Below are positions 1-8,956 of a stretch of 64,000 nt of DNA, piece by piece; the first letter of the stretch is position 1; each line of letters opens with the position of its first letter. Below the pieces are notes generated by a model. It did not search any database. It was given only the letters and a program-made list of their open reading frames with translations, and was not told the origin of the DNA. Source of the stretch: Bacteroidota bacterium. GTDB lineage: Bacteria; Bacteroidota; Bacteroidia; Chitinophagales; Chitinophagaceae. Location of the stretch: positions 1-64,000 of the forward strand of contig JAUZOA010000006.1 of assembly GCA_030706685.1 (NCBI GenBank), written 5' to 3'. The position numbers were made by a program, and so were the translations under genes.

Positions 1-61
1 ACGAAGTCCGTACCAAGTCCGTTGATCAACGGACTTGGTACGGACTTCGTACGGACTTACT
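1..61. repeat. 50-bp perfect palindrome (1-50) made of 11-bp units, plus one more unit (51-61)
   Basis: ACGAAGTCCGT ACCAAGTCCGT TGATCA ACGGACTTGGT ACGGACTTCGT ACGGACTTACT; bases 1-50 equal their own reverse complement. May continue past the left window edge. Confidence 0.9.
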
Positions 62-409
62 ATATTCCATTCATGGCTAAGGTTAAAAGGGTGCCCGGAC
101 AAAACCCGGAGCCTGGGATGGAAAAATTGGGTCCAAAGGAGGAGGAGGGAGTTTGGGAGATGGAGAATTGCGGGAAAATTGCTTTTTAAAACTAAACCGG
201 GCGCCTGGTTTCCACCCACATTTTTTGACAGGGTTCCTTAACAAGCAACCATCGCCCTTGTAACTTACCTGGCCGGGTAAGGCTATCCCTTCAGCAATCA
301 GCTAATGGGTCAGTTTAATTCTATCATTAAATCCTTTAGGCTGGAAAAGGAACGACTACGAACTTAGTACTATTTGTAAAAATGAATAGGGAGGCCGGGC
401 TCACTGTAC

Positions 410-2083
410 TCAATGTTTATACACTTCATCATCCCCTTTATACTCAAACCAGTTAAAATAAGCTTTATTGACAGTTTCTTTTCCGGATGAAGTAGCATAT
501 AACGCAAACACGCTTCCTGTAAAACCGCCCGCGACTTTAGTACTGAGGAATTTTCCATCTACCCCGTCTTTCAATAATTTCCATTTATGATCATCCAATG
601 CATAAAAAAAAGCATAGCTGTCTTTCCGCGCTTCTATTTTCAGTTGAATTTCCTTATTCCCGGGAAGAACAGGTGCTGACGCCAGCCATTGCATACTGCT
701 GTCTTTCGTGGACTGATATAACTGCACAACCGGTTTATTATTCTCCATGGAAAGACACAAATAATAAAAATGCACCTCATTCTGGAAAATAGCCAATCCT
801 GCTTTTTCATTGTCCGACCTGGCTGAAAATAATATAGATGTGGTGGCGCTGCACTGCAGGTTTTGCTGGCGATGGGCAACAAAAGAGGGATTCTTCTTCT
901 CCAGGCATGTTTCGGGTCTTAATTGAAGAGCCAGCCAGCCTTTCTTTTCAGAAAGATCATACCATTTACTTCTTACTGTTCGTAAAAAGATAAAACGGTT
1001 GTTCAATTGCGGCCGGTTGAAATCATCCCGGTAAAAAGCATTTCCGCTGAATGAATTCGCAACTGTTTTTGTCAGGGAAGGCATCGGAACGGGATAATGG
1101 TATTGCACTTCTTCATTTCCTTTGAGGATAGTTGGCCATCCATCTTCCCATATAACTGGCGCCATAAAAGTTTCCCTGCCTGTATTATAATAATCATCTT
1201 CGTAGGGGCGGCAACCCAGGAATACAGCATACCACTTGCCATTTTTTGTTTGTACAAAGCCGGCATGACCGGTTGTAGTAACAGGATCTTTTCTTGCCGG
1301 GTCAAGATGCCGCTGCGTAAGGATAGGATTCTTTTCATAAGAAACAAAAGGCCCTCCGGGAGATTTACTCCTGAATACTACTTCCGAATGGTTATAGCCT
1401 GTGCCTCCTTCTGCGCAGATAAGGTAATACCATCCTTCTTTTTTAAAAATATGCGGCCCTTCTATCCAAACCGGTTTTTTAGTGATATCTGTTCCTCCAT
1501 TGACCAGCAATTTTTCTTCGCCGGTGATTTTTAGATCCTTTGCATTCAATTCAAACATTCTTATCGTACGGTGGCCGTCGTACAATGATTTATTACCGGG
1601 GGGAATGCTGTTGAAAACAATATAGGCTTTGTCGTTATCATCAAAAAAAAGAGAAGGGTCTATGCCATTTACTCCCGTTAACGCGACAGGATTACTCCAG
1701 GGCCCTTTGGGGTCTTTGGCGGTTATCACGAAATTGCCCAGCCGGTCGATCAACGTACAAACGATATAAAAAGTTCCTTTATGATAAGTAATATCCGGTG
1801 CAAACAACCCTCTTGAAACACCTGCCCCGTCCAGGTTAAGTTGCTCCGGCCTGTTCATAGCATTCCCTATTTGTTTCCAGTTAACCAGGTCTTTGCTATG
1901 AAAAATGGGTAAGCCAGGATAATAAGAAAATGATGAATTCACGAGGTAATAATCATCGCCTGCCCGGCAAATACCGGGATCAGGATAAAAACCGGCGAGG
2001 ACTGGATTCGTGTAATAGTTTGACTGGCCAAAGCTTTGAAGGAAAAGAGTGATGGTTAATACTGTCGCAACAATTTTTTTCAT
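410..2083 (-). CDS. Glycoside hydrolase family 43 beta-xylosidase/arabinofuranosidase with C-terminal beta-sandwich domain, secreted
   Basis: Signal peptide; YYTNPVLAGFYPDPGICRAGDDYYLVNSSFSYYPGLPIFHSKDLVNW is typical of the GH43 five-blade propeller. Confidence 0.9.
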   Translation of the reverse strand: MKKIVATVLTITLFLQSFGQSNYYTNPVLAGFYPDPGICRAGDDYYLVNSSFSYYPGLPIFHSKDLVNWKQIGNAMNRPEQLNLDGAGVSRGLFAPDITYHKGTFYIVCTLIDRLGNFVITAKDPKGPWSNPVALTGVNGIDPSLFFDDNDKAYIVFNSIPPGNKSLYDGHRTIRMFELNAKDLKITGEEKLLVNGGTDITKKPVWIEGPHIFKKEGWYYLICAEGGTGYNHSEVVFRSKSPGGPFVSYEKNPILTQRHLDPARKDPVTTTGHAGFVQTKNGKWYAVFLGCRPYEDDYYNTGRETFMAPVIWEDGWPTILKGNEEVQYHYPVPMPSLTKTVANSFSGNAFYRDDFNRPQLNNRFIFLRTVRSKWYDLSEKKGWLALQLRPETCLEKKNPSFVAHRQQNLQCSATTSILFSARSDNEKAGLAIFQNEVHFYYLCLSMENNKPVVQLYQSTKDSSMQWLASAPVLPGNKEIQLKIEARKDSYAFFYALDDHKWKLLKDGVDGKFLSTKVAGGFTGSVFALYATSSGKETVNKAYFNWFEYKGDDEVYKH

Positions 2084-2092
2084 GCCTGTTAT

Positions 2093-3133
2093 TTAAAGAG
2101 TGCTCATATCAATGACAAACCTGTACCGGACATCATTCCGGATCATTCGTTCATAGGCTTCATTGATCTGCCCGATAGGAATCAGTTCTATATCCGCCAC
2201 AATATTTTTTTCTGCGCAGTAATCCAGCATTTCCTGTGTTTCCTTAGTGCCGCCGATCATGGAGCCGGTGATGCTCCTGCGGTTTTTGATGAGGGCAAAA
2301 GGTCTTGTTCTTGGGTCTTCAGCGGGCAGGCCTACTACCAGCATCTTCCCGTTAAGATCAAGCAGGTTTAAATATTTTTCATAATCGTGATTGGCTGAAA
2401 TAGTATTAAGGACAACGTCGAAATAACTATCGGAACCCTTCATTTGTTTTTCATCGGTGGATAAAAGAAATTTATGAGCCCCTAATCTTTCAGCGTCTTT
2501 TTGCTTGGAAGGGGAAGTGCTGATCAGGGTAACTTCAGCGCCGAATGAGACGGCAAACTTTACGCCCATATGACCCAAGCCGCCCAAACCTACCACGCCT
2601 ACCTTCATTCCTTTGGTAACACCCGCGTAACGAAGAGGGGAGTAGGTAGTGATCCCCGCGCATAACAGCGGCGCTACCGCTTTCAGATCGAGGCGGGAAG
2701 AAATATGATAAACATATCTTTCATCGGTCACTATTTGTGATGAATAGCCGCCCTGTGCAATCGTTACTCCATCTCTTTCCATACCATTGTAAGTGCCGGT
2801 CATATCTTCTACGCAATATTGTTCCATCTGTTGCCGGCAATTCTTGCATTTCCTGCAGCTATCTATCATTACACCTACTCCGGCGATATCGCCCGCTTTG
2901 AATTTTTTGACATCTTTGCCGGTTTTGATCACCCGGCCTACGATCTCATGACCCGGCACCATCGGGTAAATGGACTCGCCCCATTCATCGCGTACCTGGT
3001 GAATATCGCTATGGCAAACCCCGCAATACATAATTTCTACCTGCACGTCATTGGGACGGACCTCTCTTCTTTCAAATTGAAAAGGCGCTAGTGGATCCTT
3101 GGCTGTCAACGCCGCATAAGCTTTCGTGATCAT
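2093..3133 (-). CDS. Zn-dependent NAD(P) alcohol dehydrogenase (MDR family, YahK/cinnamyl-alcohol dehydrogenase-like)
   Basis: CGVCHSD, GHEIVGRV, four-Cys structural Zn cluster CRKCKNCRQQMEQYC, Rossmann GLGGLG; no signal peptide. Confidence 0.9.
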   Translation of the reverse strand: MITKAYAALTAKDPLAPFQFERREVRPNDVQVEIMYCGVCHSDIHQVRDEWGESIYPMVPGHEIVGRVIKTGKDVKKFKAGDIAGVGVMIDSCRKCKNCRQQMEQYCVEDMTGTYNGMERDGVTIAQGGYSSQIVTDERYVYHISSRLDLKAVAPLLCAGITTYSPLRYAGVTKGMKVGVVGLGGLGHMGVKFAVSFGAEVTLISTSPSKQKDAERLGAHKFLLSTDEKQMKGSDSYFDVVLNTISANHDYEKYLNLLDLNGKMLVVGLPAEDPRTRPFALIKNRRSITGSMIGGTKETQEMLDYCAEKNIVADIELIPIGQINEAYERMIRNDVRYRFVIDMSTL

Positions 3134-3177
3134 CCTAAAATAAGAGTTTGAATAAATTGAGTTATAAAATTTTGTTT

Positions 3178-3469
3178 CTAATATATAATATCTACAAATC
3201 CCGCGAAAGGTGAAAGCTGTTTATTGTACCGGATAATATAATAATAGGTCCCCGAAGGAGCAGCTTTGCCATTTATTTTTCCATCCCGGGGCTTATCATA
3301 TCCTGTTGAATGATAAACAAGCTGACCATAACGATTATAAATATTCACCGAATCAATAATAACTTATATCGTATATTTTTTCGCTGCACCAAAAACGATT
3401 TAAACCTTCCTCTTTTCCGGTATACACCAGGTATAAAAAGATCAGCATTAATAAAATGATCTTATGCAT
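3178..3469 (-). pseudogene. Degenerate remnant of a protein with a T9SS type-B (gliding motility-associated) C-terminal sorting domain
   Basis: Minus-strand translation from ~3366 to the stop at 3178 gives IIDSVNIYNRYGQLVYHSTGYDKPRDGKINGKAAPSGTYYYIIRYNKQLSPFAGFVDIIY*. In another frame, from ATG at 3469, MHKIILLMLIFLYLVYTGKEEGLNRFWCSEKIYDIS... precedes it; joining the two needs a frameshift near 3360. Confidence 0.7.
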
Positions 3470-3493
3470 GAAGATTCAACGGCTTCTTTGTTA

Positions 3494-4666
3494 TTAAAAG
3501 CCACGTTTATCACCCGGCTTTGACAATTTTTCGTCCTTAGTAAAATTTATAACTTCCCAATAGGCTTTTTTAGGCTGATAAGTTGTGTCAAATAGTAAAG
3601 GATAAGCTTTTCCCCCGCCGCCCCGCCTGTCCAGCCAGCTATACTTGTCAGAAACGTTCCAGAAGGTGACTCCCGAGATCACATCCCTGTATTTCCTGAA
3701 TAAACGAAAAACCATTTTATAGAGCTCGGTTTGTTTCATTTCTCTTTCAGGGGTATAACCGCGAACAGTATCCTGTCTCGCAGCGGGACCATTGTGCTGC
3801 ACTTTCAGGTCCAGTTCTGTGACCTGGATCTTAAGGCCGAGTTGTGCAAATTGGCTGAGCGTAGAATCCACTTGTCCTTCCGCCAGGTCATGAATGGACC
3901 AATGTGATTGCAAACCTACACCATTAATCGGAACGCCTGCCTCTTTCAATCCTTTTACCAGGCGGATAATCTTTTCCCTTTTTACGGGGTCGGTCTCATT
4001 ATAGTCATTGTAAAAAAGCAAGGCGTTGGGGTCGGCAGCATGAGCGTATTCAAATGCTTTGGCAACGAATTCTTCTCCGCATATCCGGTACCAGGGTGAA
4101 TTACGGAAATATTCATTCGGATTGTCCGAGATCACTTCGTTGCACACATCCCAGGCATATATCACTCCTTTATACCTCGAAACGACCGTCGTGATATGAT
4201 CTTTGAGACGTTTCAATAAAACTTCTTTGGAAACAGTATCAGGCGGATTCTTCGTGGAATCAATAAATATCCAGCGGGGCGCCTGGTTGTGCCAGCAGAG
4301 ATTATGCCCGCGTATCTTTAAGTTATGCTGTTTGGCAAATGCTACAATTGAATCGGCGTCTTTCCAGAAGTATTCATTTTCTCGCGGATGAATCGGGCCC
4401 ATTTTCATGGCATTCTCCGGGGTCATACTGCTGAATTGCTGCAGTATTAGCTGGCTTTCATCTGCCCTTTTCAATCCTTGTGGCGATACGGCCACGCCCA
4501 TCGTAAAATAATCTTTATAATAATCCTTCAGACCCTGCTTGTCTGCAGGTAAGTCCTTTGTTTTACCACCGCCCGGTTGTTTTTGCACCTTGCCGGATTT
4601 GCAGCCCTCCGCAACCAACAACAATAAGGAAGCTGAAAAAATCAGCGGAGCGATTAATTTGCTCAT
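3494..4666 (-). CDS. GH10 endo-1,4-beta-xylanase, lipoprotein
   Basis: Lipobox LLVAEGC; GHNLCWHNQAPRW, acid/base WDVCNEV, nucleophile VTELDL. Confidence 0.95.
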   Translation of the reverse strand: MSKLIAPLIFSASLLLLVAEGCKSGKVQKQPGGGKTKDLPADKQGLKDYYKDYFTMGVAVSPQGLKRADESQLILQQFSSMTPENAMKMGPIHPRENEYFWKDADSIVAFAKQHNLKIRGHNLCWHNQAPRWIFIDSTKNPPDTVSKEVLLKRLKDHITTVVSRYKGVIYAWDVCNEVISDNPNEYFRNSPWYRICGEEFVAKAFEYAHAADPNALLFYNDYNETDPVKREKIIRLVKGLKEAGVPINGVGLQSHWSIHDLAEGQVDSTLSQFAQLGLKIQVTELDLKVQHNGPAARQDTVRGYTPEREMKQTELYKMVFRLFRKYRDVISGVTFWNVSDKYSWLDRRGGGGKAYPLLFDTTYQPKKAYWEVINFTKDEKLSKPGDKRGF

Positions 4667-4697
4667 ATTTATATTTAAATCTGGTTAATAATTTACT

Positions 4698-6017
4698 TTA
4701 TCGCGGGACAAACAGTTGTAATACCAGCACTCCGATCAAACCGAGAACCGAAATACTCGTTTCCATAACCGTCCATGATAAAAACGTTTGTTTTAATGAC
4801 AGGTTGAAAAATTCTTTGAACATCCAGAACCCCGAATCATTGATATGCGAGCCAAAGACACTGCCTGTTCCTACAGCCAATACCATTAATTCCGGAGACA
4901 CAACACCTGAAGCCACTAATGGGGACACCACGCCTGCAGCCGTTATACCCGCCACAGTAGCAGAACCGATCGTTACTCTCAATAGAGCAGTAACTACCCA
5001 GCCAAATACAAGCGGGGGCATTTGCCACTTGCGACTGAAGGAAGCAATATAATCTCCTGTACCGCTGTCCTGCAGCACCTGTTTAAAAACACCGCCGGCT
5101 GTAATGATCAAAACAATGATAGCAATTCCGGATATAGCTTCGTTCAGCCACTTCATCGTTGTTTCCATGGATTCGCCTGCGCGCAAACCGAAATACCAGG
5201 TCGCCAGGGCTACTGTCAACAGGAGCGCGATAGTCGGATCGCCAATAAATAAGATTATTTTTTTCAAAATGGTTTGATCGGGTAGAAAATTATCCGCCAT
5301 TACAGCCAGTGTGATCAACATCACCGGCAACAACCCGATCAAAAAACTTGGAAATACTGCGGGCAATATTTTTTCTTTTTTAGGTTCGTCGGCCAGGAAG
5401 AAGGAACTGATATCTACTTTAATTTTTTGCAGCATTCTTCCCAATACAGGACCGGCCAGGATCACTACGGGGATGGCAATAATAGCCCCATAGATCAATG
5501 TCTTTCCCATATCGGCTCTGAATGCTTTTACTAAAAAGACAGGGCTTGGATGAGGTGGCAAAAAACAATGGGTAGTAGATAAAGAGGCCGCCATCGGGAT
5601 GGCTATATATAATAAAGGAAGGTTGGCTTTCCTGGCAATAGAAAATACCAATGGCACCAATATGACGAACCCTGCATTATAGTACAGCGGAATGCCGATC
5701 AGGAAACCGGTTACCAGTACGGCCCATTGAATATATTTCTGGCCAAAACCGTTTATCAGTGTAGAGGACACCTGTTCCGCCGCACCACTGACCTCCAGTA
5801 TCTTTCCGAGTATCGCGCCAAGGCAAATTATTAATGCAAGGCCACCCAATGTACTTCCTACGCCGGTTTCAATTGATTTTAGAATATCTTTTGGCTGCAT
5901 ACCCAGGCAGAGGCCGGCAACAATTGCGACGATCAATAATGACAGGAAAGGGCTGACTTTTTTATAGGTCAGGAATACCTGGAGAGCGATCGCTAATATG
6001 ATTATGAGGAATGTCAT
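4698..6017 (-). CDS. GntP-family gluconate/sugar-acid:H+ symporter
   Basis: Polytopic protein with GntP-like segments such as THCFLPPHPSPVFLVKAFRADMGKTLIYG and HINDSGFWMFKEFF. Confidence 0.88.
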   Translation of the reverse strand: MTFLIIILAIALQVFLTYKKVSPFLSLLIVAIVAGLCLGMQPKDILKSIETGVGSTLGGLALIICLGAILGKILEVSGAAEQVSSTLINGFGQKYIQWAVLVTGFLIGIPLYYNAGFVILVPLVFSIARKANLPLLYIAIPMAASLSTTHCFLPPHPSPVFLVKAFRADMGKTLIYGAIIAIPVVILAGPVLGRMLQKIKVDISSFFLADEPKKEKILPAVFPSFLIGLLPVMLITLAVMADNFLPDQTILKKIILFIGDPTIALLLTVALATWYFGLRAGESMETTMKWLNEAISGIAIIVLIITAGGVFKQVLQDSGTGDYIASFSRKWQMPPLVFGWVVTALLRVTIGSATVAGITAAGVVSPLVASGVVSPELMVLAVGTGSVFGSHINDSGFWMFKEFFNLSLKQTFLSWTVMETSISVLGLIGVLVLQLFVPR

Positions 6018-6024
6018 TAATTTA

Positions 6025-6110
6025 ATCAGTGGTCAGTGGTGAGTGGTGAGTGGTGAGTGGCACTCCTGATTTAGTAAGCCCACTCACCACTGACTACTCA
6101 CCACTCACTA
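6025..6110. repeat. Intergenic inverted/direct repeat built from GTGAGTGGT units
   Basis: GTCAGTGGTGAGTGG (6032-6046) pairs with CCACTCACCACTGAC (6080-6094); repeated GAGTGGT units in between. Confidence 0.85.
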
Positions 6111-6935
6111 TCTTACTACATTCACCAGCGTCCCTATATGATCTATCGAAATTTTTATTTCATCACCGGACTTTAACGTAAAGTCGCTTCCCGGCACGAT
6201 TCCCGTTCCTGTCATGATCAGGCTCCCCTGCGGAAATGAACATTCACGGTATACGAAGGACACCAATTCTTCCGGCGTTCTTTTCATCTGGCTGATGCCC
6301 ACACTTCCTTCGAAAACATTTTTATCAGCACGATTTATCTCAAGCCGGATCATGGTATTCTTGTCAATCGTTTTTTCCGTCACATAGATACAGGGACCGA
6401 TGGCCGCGCAGGCATCATAGGTTTTTGCCTGCGGTAAATACAATGGATTCTCCCCTTCAATGCTCCTGCTGCTCATATCATTCCCAATCGTATAACCTAC
6501 TATTTTCCCGGATGAAGTTACGACCAACGTCAGTTCCGGCTCGGGCACGTCCCAGGTGGAGTCTTTTCGGATATTTACTTTGTCGCCATGACCTACTACG
6601 CGGTGCGGAGTAGATTTGAAAAATACTTCCGGTCTTTCCGCTTCATATACTTTACCGTAAAAATCTGCGCCGCCGGCCGATTTGGATTCTTCCTGTCTTC
6701 CTACCTTGCTGCGCAGGTAAGTAACACCGCAGGCCCATAGTTCCTGGTTGCCTATCGGCGCCAAAACATTTTTAATCAAATCATTTCCGTTCGCCGGCAA
6801 TGACAGGGTAAGCTCCAGCATCTTTAGAAATAACTTATCATCATTGATAAAAGCATTCCAGTTCCCGCCTTTGGATAAAAAGAACTGGTTTTCTTTTTCG
6901 ATTACGATTCCTTCTTTGGTTTTATATAATTTCAT
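6108..6935 (-). CDS. Fumarylacetoacetate hydrolase-family protein; candidate 2-keto-3-deoxy-pentonate dehydratase
   Basis: WDVPEPELTLVVTSSGKIVGYTIGNDMSSRSIEGENPLYLPQAKTYDACAAIGP is the FAH core; no signal peptide. Pathway role inferred from neighbours. Confidence 0.82.
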   Translation of the reverse strand: MKLYKTKEGIVIEKENQFFLSKGGNWNAFINDDKLFLKMLELTLSLPANGNDLIKNVLAPIGNQELWACGVTYLRSKVGRQEESKSAGGADFYGKVYEAERPEVFFKSTPHRVVGHGDKVNIRKDSTWDVPEPELTLVVTSSGKIVGYTIGNDMSSRSIEGENPLYLPQAKTYDACAAIGPCIYVTEKTIDKNTMIRLEINRADKNVFEGSVGISQMKRTPEELVSFVYRECSFPQGSLIMTGTGIVPGSDFTLKSGDEIKISIDHIGTLVNVVR

Positions 6936-6963
6936 TGGACCGTTTGGTGATTATTTGATCATT

Positions 6964-7833
6964 TTATTTTTTCATTACATCGCTCCACAACCATCTCAGT
7001 GATTCGGGTAAAATAGCTCCCCCGTGCTTCCCGCTGTGCGACCCCGTTCCTTTTTCAAATTTGTAATCATATCCCCTGAATTTCAGCGCCGATTCCATTT
7101 GAAGGTTGCTCAGCCACCAGTCGCCGAAATTATTGTTGAGATCGTTGCTGCCATCCTGTAAAAAAACTTTAATATCTTTTTTTGTGCTTTTACGAATAAG
7201 ATCGGGGTATTCATGCCCGCCGCGGATATTGGTAAAACTGCCGACATGGCTCAATACTTTCTGAAAATAATCGGGGCGTTGCCAGGCGGCCGTAAAGGCG
7301 CAGATACCTCCTGATGAAAGCCCGCCGATCGCGTGCATCTTCGGGTTATCAGAAATATTGTATTGCTTTTTGATATAGGGAAGCAGTTCTTCTGACAGGA
7401 ATTTTACATACCTGTCGCTCATATCATCATATTCATCGCTCCGGTTTGAAGCCCGGAAACGATTTTCGGGATAATCCTTCGACAGGTGACCGGGGTTAAT
7501 GAATACTCCAATGATAACGGGGATTTCTTTTTTATAAATAAGATTATCAAAAACAACCGGAACGCGAAAATCGCCATCCTCTCTTGCGTACGCGTATCCA
7601 TCCTGGAAGACCATTAAAGCGGCCGGCTTCGTTGAATCGTATTGTGCAGGTACATATATATAATACTCGCGGAAATTGCCATACAGTTTGCTTTCCCAGT
7701 TGTATTTCGTTACAGTCCCTTTTGGTACGCCTTCTTTTCGTTGCGAGTCAGGGCCCGGTTTATAAAGTGAATCCTGCCCGGTAACTGTATAAATGACGGA
7801 AAACAATAGGGCAGTTGATAAAAATTTTTTCAT
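6964..7833 (-). CDS. Secreted alpha/beta-hydrolase, CE1/enterochelin-esterase-like
   Basis: Signal peptide; nucleophile elbow IGGLSSGGICAF; C-terminal GSHSGKHGG. Confidence 0.82.
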   Translation of the reverse strand: MKKFLSTALLFSVIYTVTGQDSLYKPGPDSQRKEGVPKGTVTKYNWESKLYGNFREYYIYVPAQYDSTKPAALMVFQDGYAYAREDGDFRVPVVFDNLIYKKEIPVIIGVFINPGHLSKDYPENRFRASNRSDEYDDMSDRYVKFLSEELLPYIKKQYNISDNPKMHAIGGLSSGGICAFTAAWQRPDYFQKVLSHVGSFTNIRGGHEYPDLIRKSTKKDIKVFLQDGSNDLNNNFGDWWLSNLQMESALKFRGYDYKFEKGTGSHSGKHGGAILPESLRWLWSDVMKK

Positions 7834-7850
7834 TAACCTTGTTTGGCTGA

Positions 7851-8876
7851 TTACTGTCTCATTTTTAATCTCAGTATATACATATCATTCGTAATGAATA
7901 ATGTTTTTTCATCGCCGGATAAAGCGCAATTGGAAGTGGCATCGGGTACCCTGTATTTTCCCAGTAATTTTCCGTCTTTATTAAAGATCCAGATACCACC
8001 CGGTCCTGCAGCAAACACATTTCCATTCTTATCAATCTTCATTCCGTCGGGCAGGCCCTTTAAGGATTTGTCATAGCCTGCGGCGCTGTGAAATATCCTT
8101 GGGTGGGTGAATTGATCATTGTCACCCACATCAAAAGCATACCAGTTGGGTTTGGCAGGATCGGAGTTGGCAATGATCAATGTCTTTTCGCCGGGTAAAA
8201 AGGCAATGCCATTGGGTCTTGTCAGTGTATCCGTCACCAATATTACTTCACCATTTGTTTTTACTTTGAAGACACCCTGGTAGGGCATTTCTTTTTTGGG
8301 ATCATCCATTTGTTTTTCCAGGCCATAAGGAGGATCAGTAAAGAAGATTTCGCCTTTGCTGTTAAAAACGACATCATTGGGACTGTTGAATTTTTTTCCT
8401 TTATAGGAATTGGCAAGGGAAACATATTTGGGTTCTGGTTTATCGATTGGCGCATCCATCCTGGCTATTTGCCGGTTGCCGCATTGGCACAAAACAAGTC
8501 TTCCTTCCCTGTCCAATGTCAGTCCATTCGATCCCATTTCTCCACCTCTTTTAACCGTATCTGTATAGCCGGAAGGCGTGAGATAAACTTCTTTTCTTTT
8601 TCCTTCCGTCCATTTGAAGATCGTATCCCGCGGCACATCCGAGAATAAAAGCATTTTCTGGCTTTCTACCCATACAGGGCCTTCACTCCAATCGTATCCT
8701 TCGGAGATAATCTCAGCCTGGGTGCCCGGGGCAATAATACTATCCAATGCCGGATCGGCTTTCTCGAGAATACCGATTTTAATATTATTCACTTCTTGTG
8801 TTTGTGGTGGTTGACTGGTGTTATTGTTGCAGGCAATCAAAAGAGCAAGTAAGGGGAAGAAAATACTTTTTTTCAT
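7851..8876 (-). CDS. SMP-30/gluconolactonase-like lipoprotein
   Basis: Lipobox LLIACNNN; EGPVWVESQKMLLFSDVP, GSNGLTLDREGRLVLCQ, NSPNDVVFNSKGEIFFTDPPYGL. Confidence 0.9.
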   Translation of the reverse strand: MKKSIFFPLLALLIACNNNTSQPPQTQEVNNIKIGILEKADPALDSIIAPGTQAEIISEGYDWSEGPVWVESQKMLLFSDVPRDTIFKWTEGKRKEVYLTPSGYTDTVKRGGEMGSNGLTLDREGRLVLCQCGNRQIARMDAPIDKPEPKYVSLANSYKGKKFNSPNDVVFNSKGEIFFTDPPYGLEKQMDDPKKEMPYQGVFKVKTNGEVILVTDTLTRPNGIAFLPGEKTLIIANSDPAKPNWYAFDVGDNDQFTHPRIFHSAAGYDKSLKGLPDGMKIDKNGNVFAAGPGGIWIFNKDGKLLGKYRVPDATSNCALSGDEKTLFITNDMYILRLKMRQ

Positions 8877-8935
8877 ACATCAAAATGGTTTAAAATATCC
8901 TTCAATATAAATGATTTGAGCTTCAAAGCTAAGTT

Positions 8936-8948
8936 CCCCTTTCAGGGG
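8936..8948. repeat. Short intergenic palindrome CCCCT-TTC-AGGGG
   Basis: AGTTCCCCTTTCAGGGGACAGGGG between the SMP-30 and dehydratase genes. Confidence 0.5.
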
Positions 8949-8956
8949 ACAGGGGT

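Noticed and set aside
35-241. 68-aa plus-strand ORF overlapping the terminal palindrome
   Set aside because: Begins inside the palindrome, Arg/Trp-rich low-complexity translation, no recognisable domain or signal; probably chance.
240-366. Short open frame ending ...NQLMGQFNSIIKSFRLEKERLRT* on the plus strand
   Set aside because: Looks vaguely like a C-terminal fragment but is too short and has no start; I could not assign a family.
1097-1534. 145-aa plus-strand ORF antisense to the GH43 gene
   Set aside because: Fully opposite a well-supported CDS; translation lacks domain signatures. Same for 4558-5052, 32269-32751, 35212-35682 and 36564-36929.
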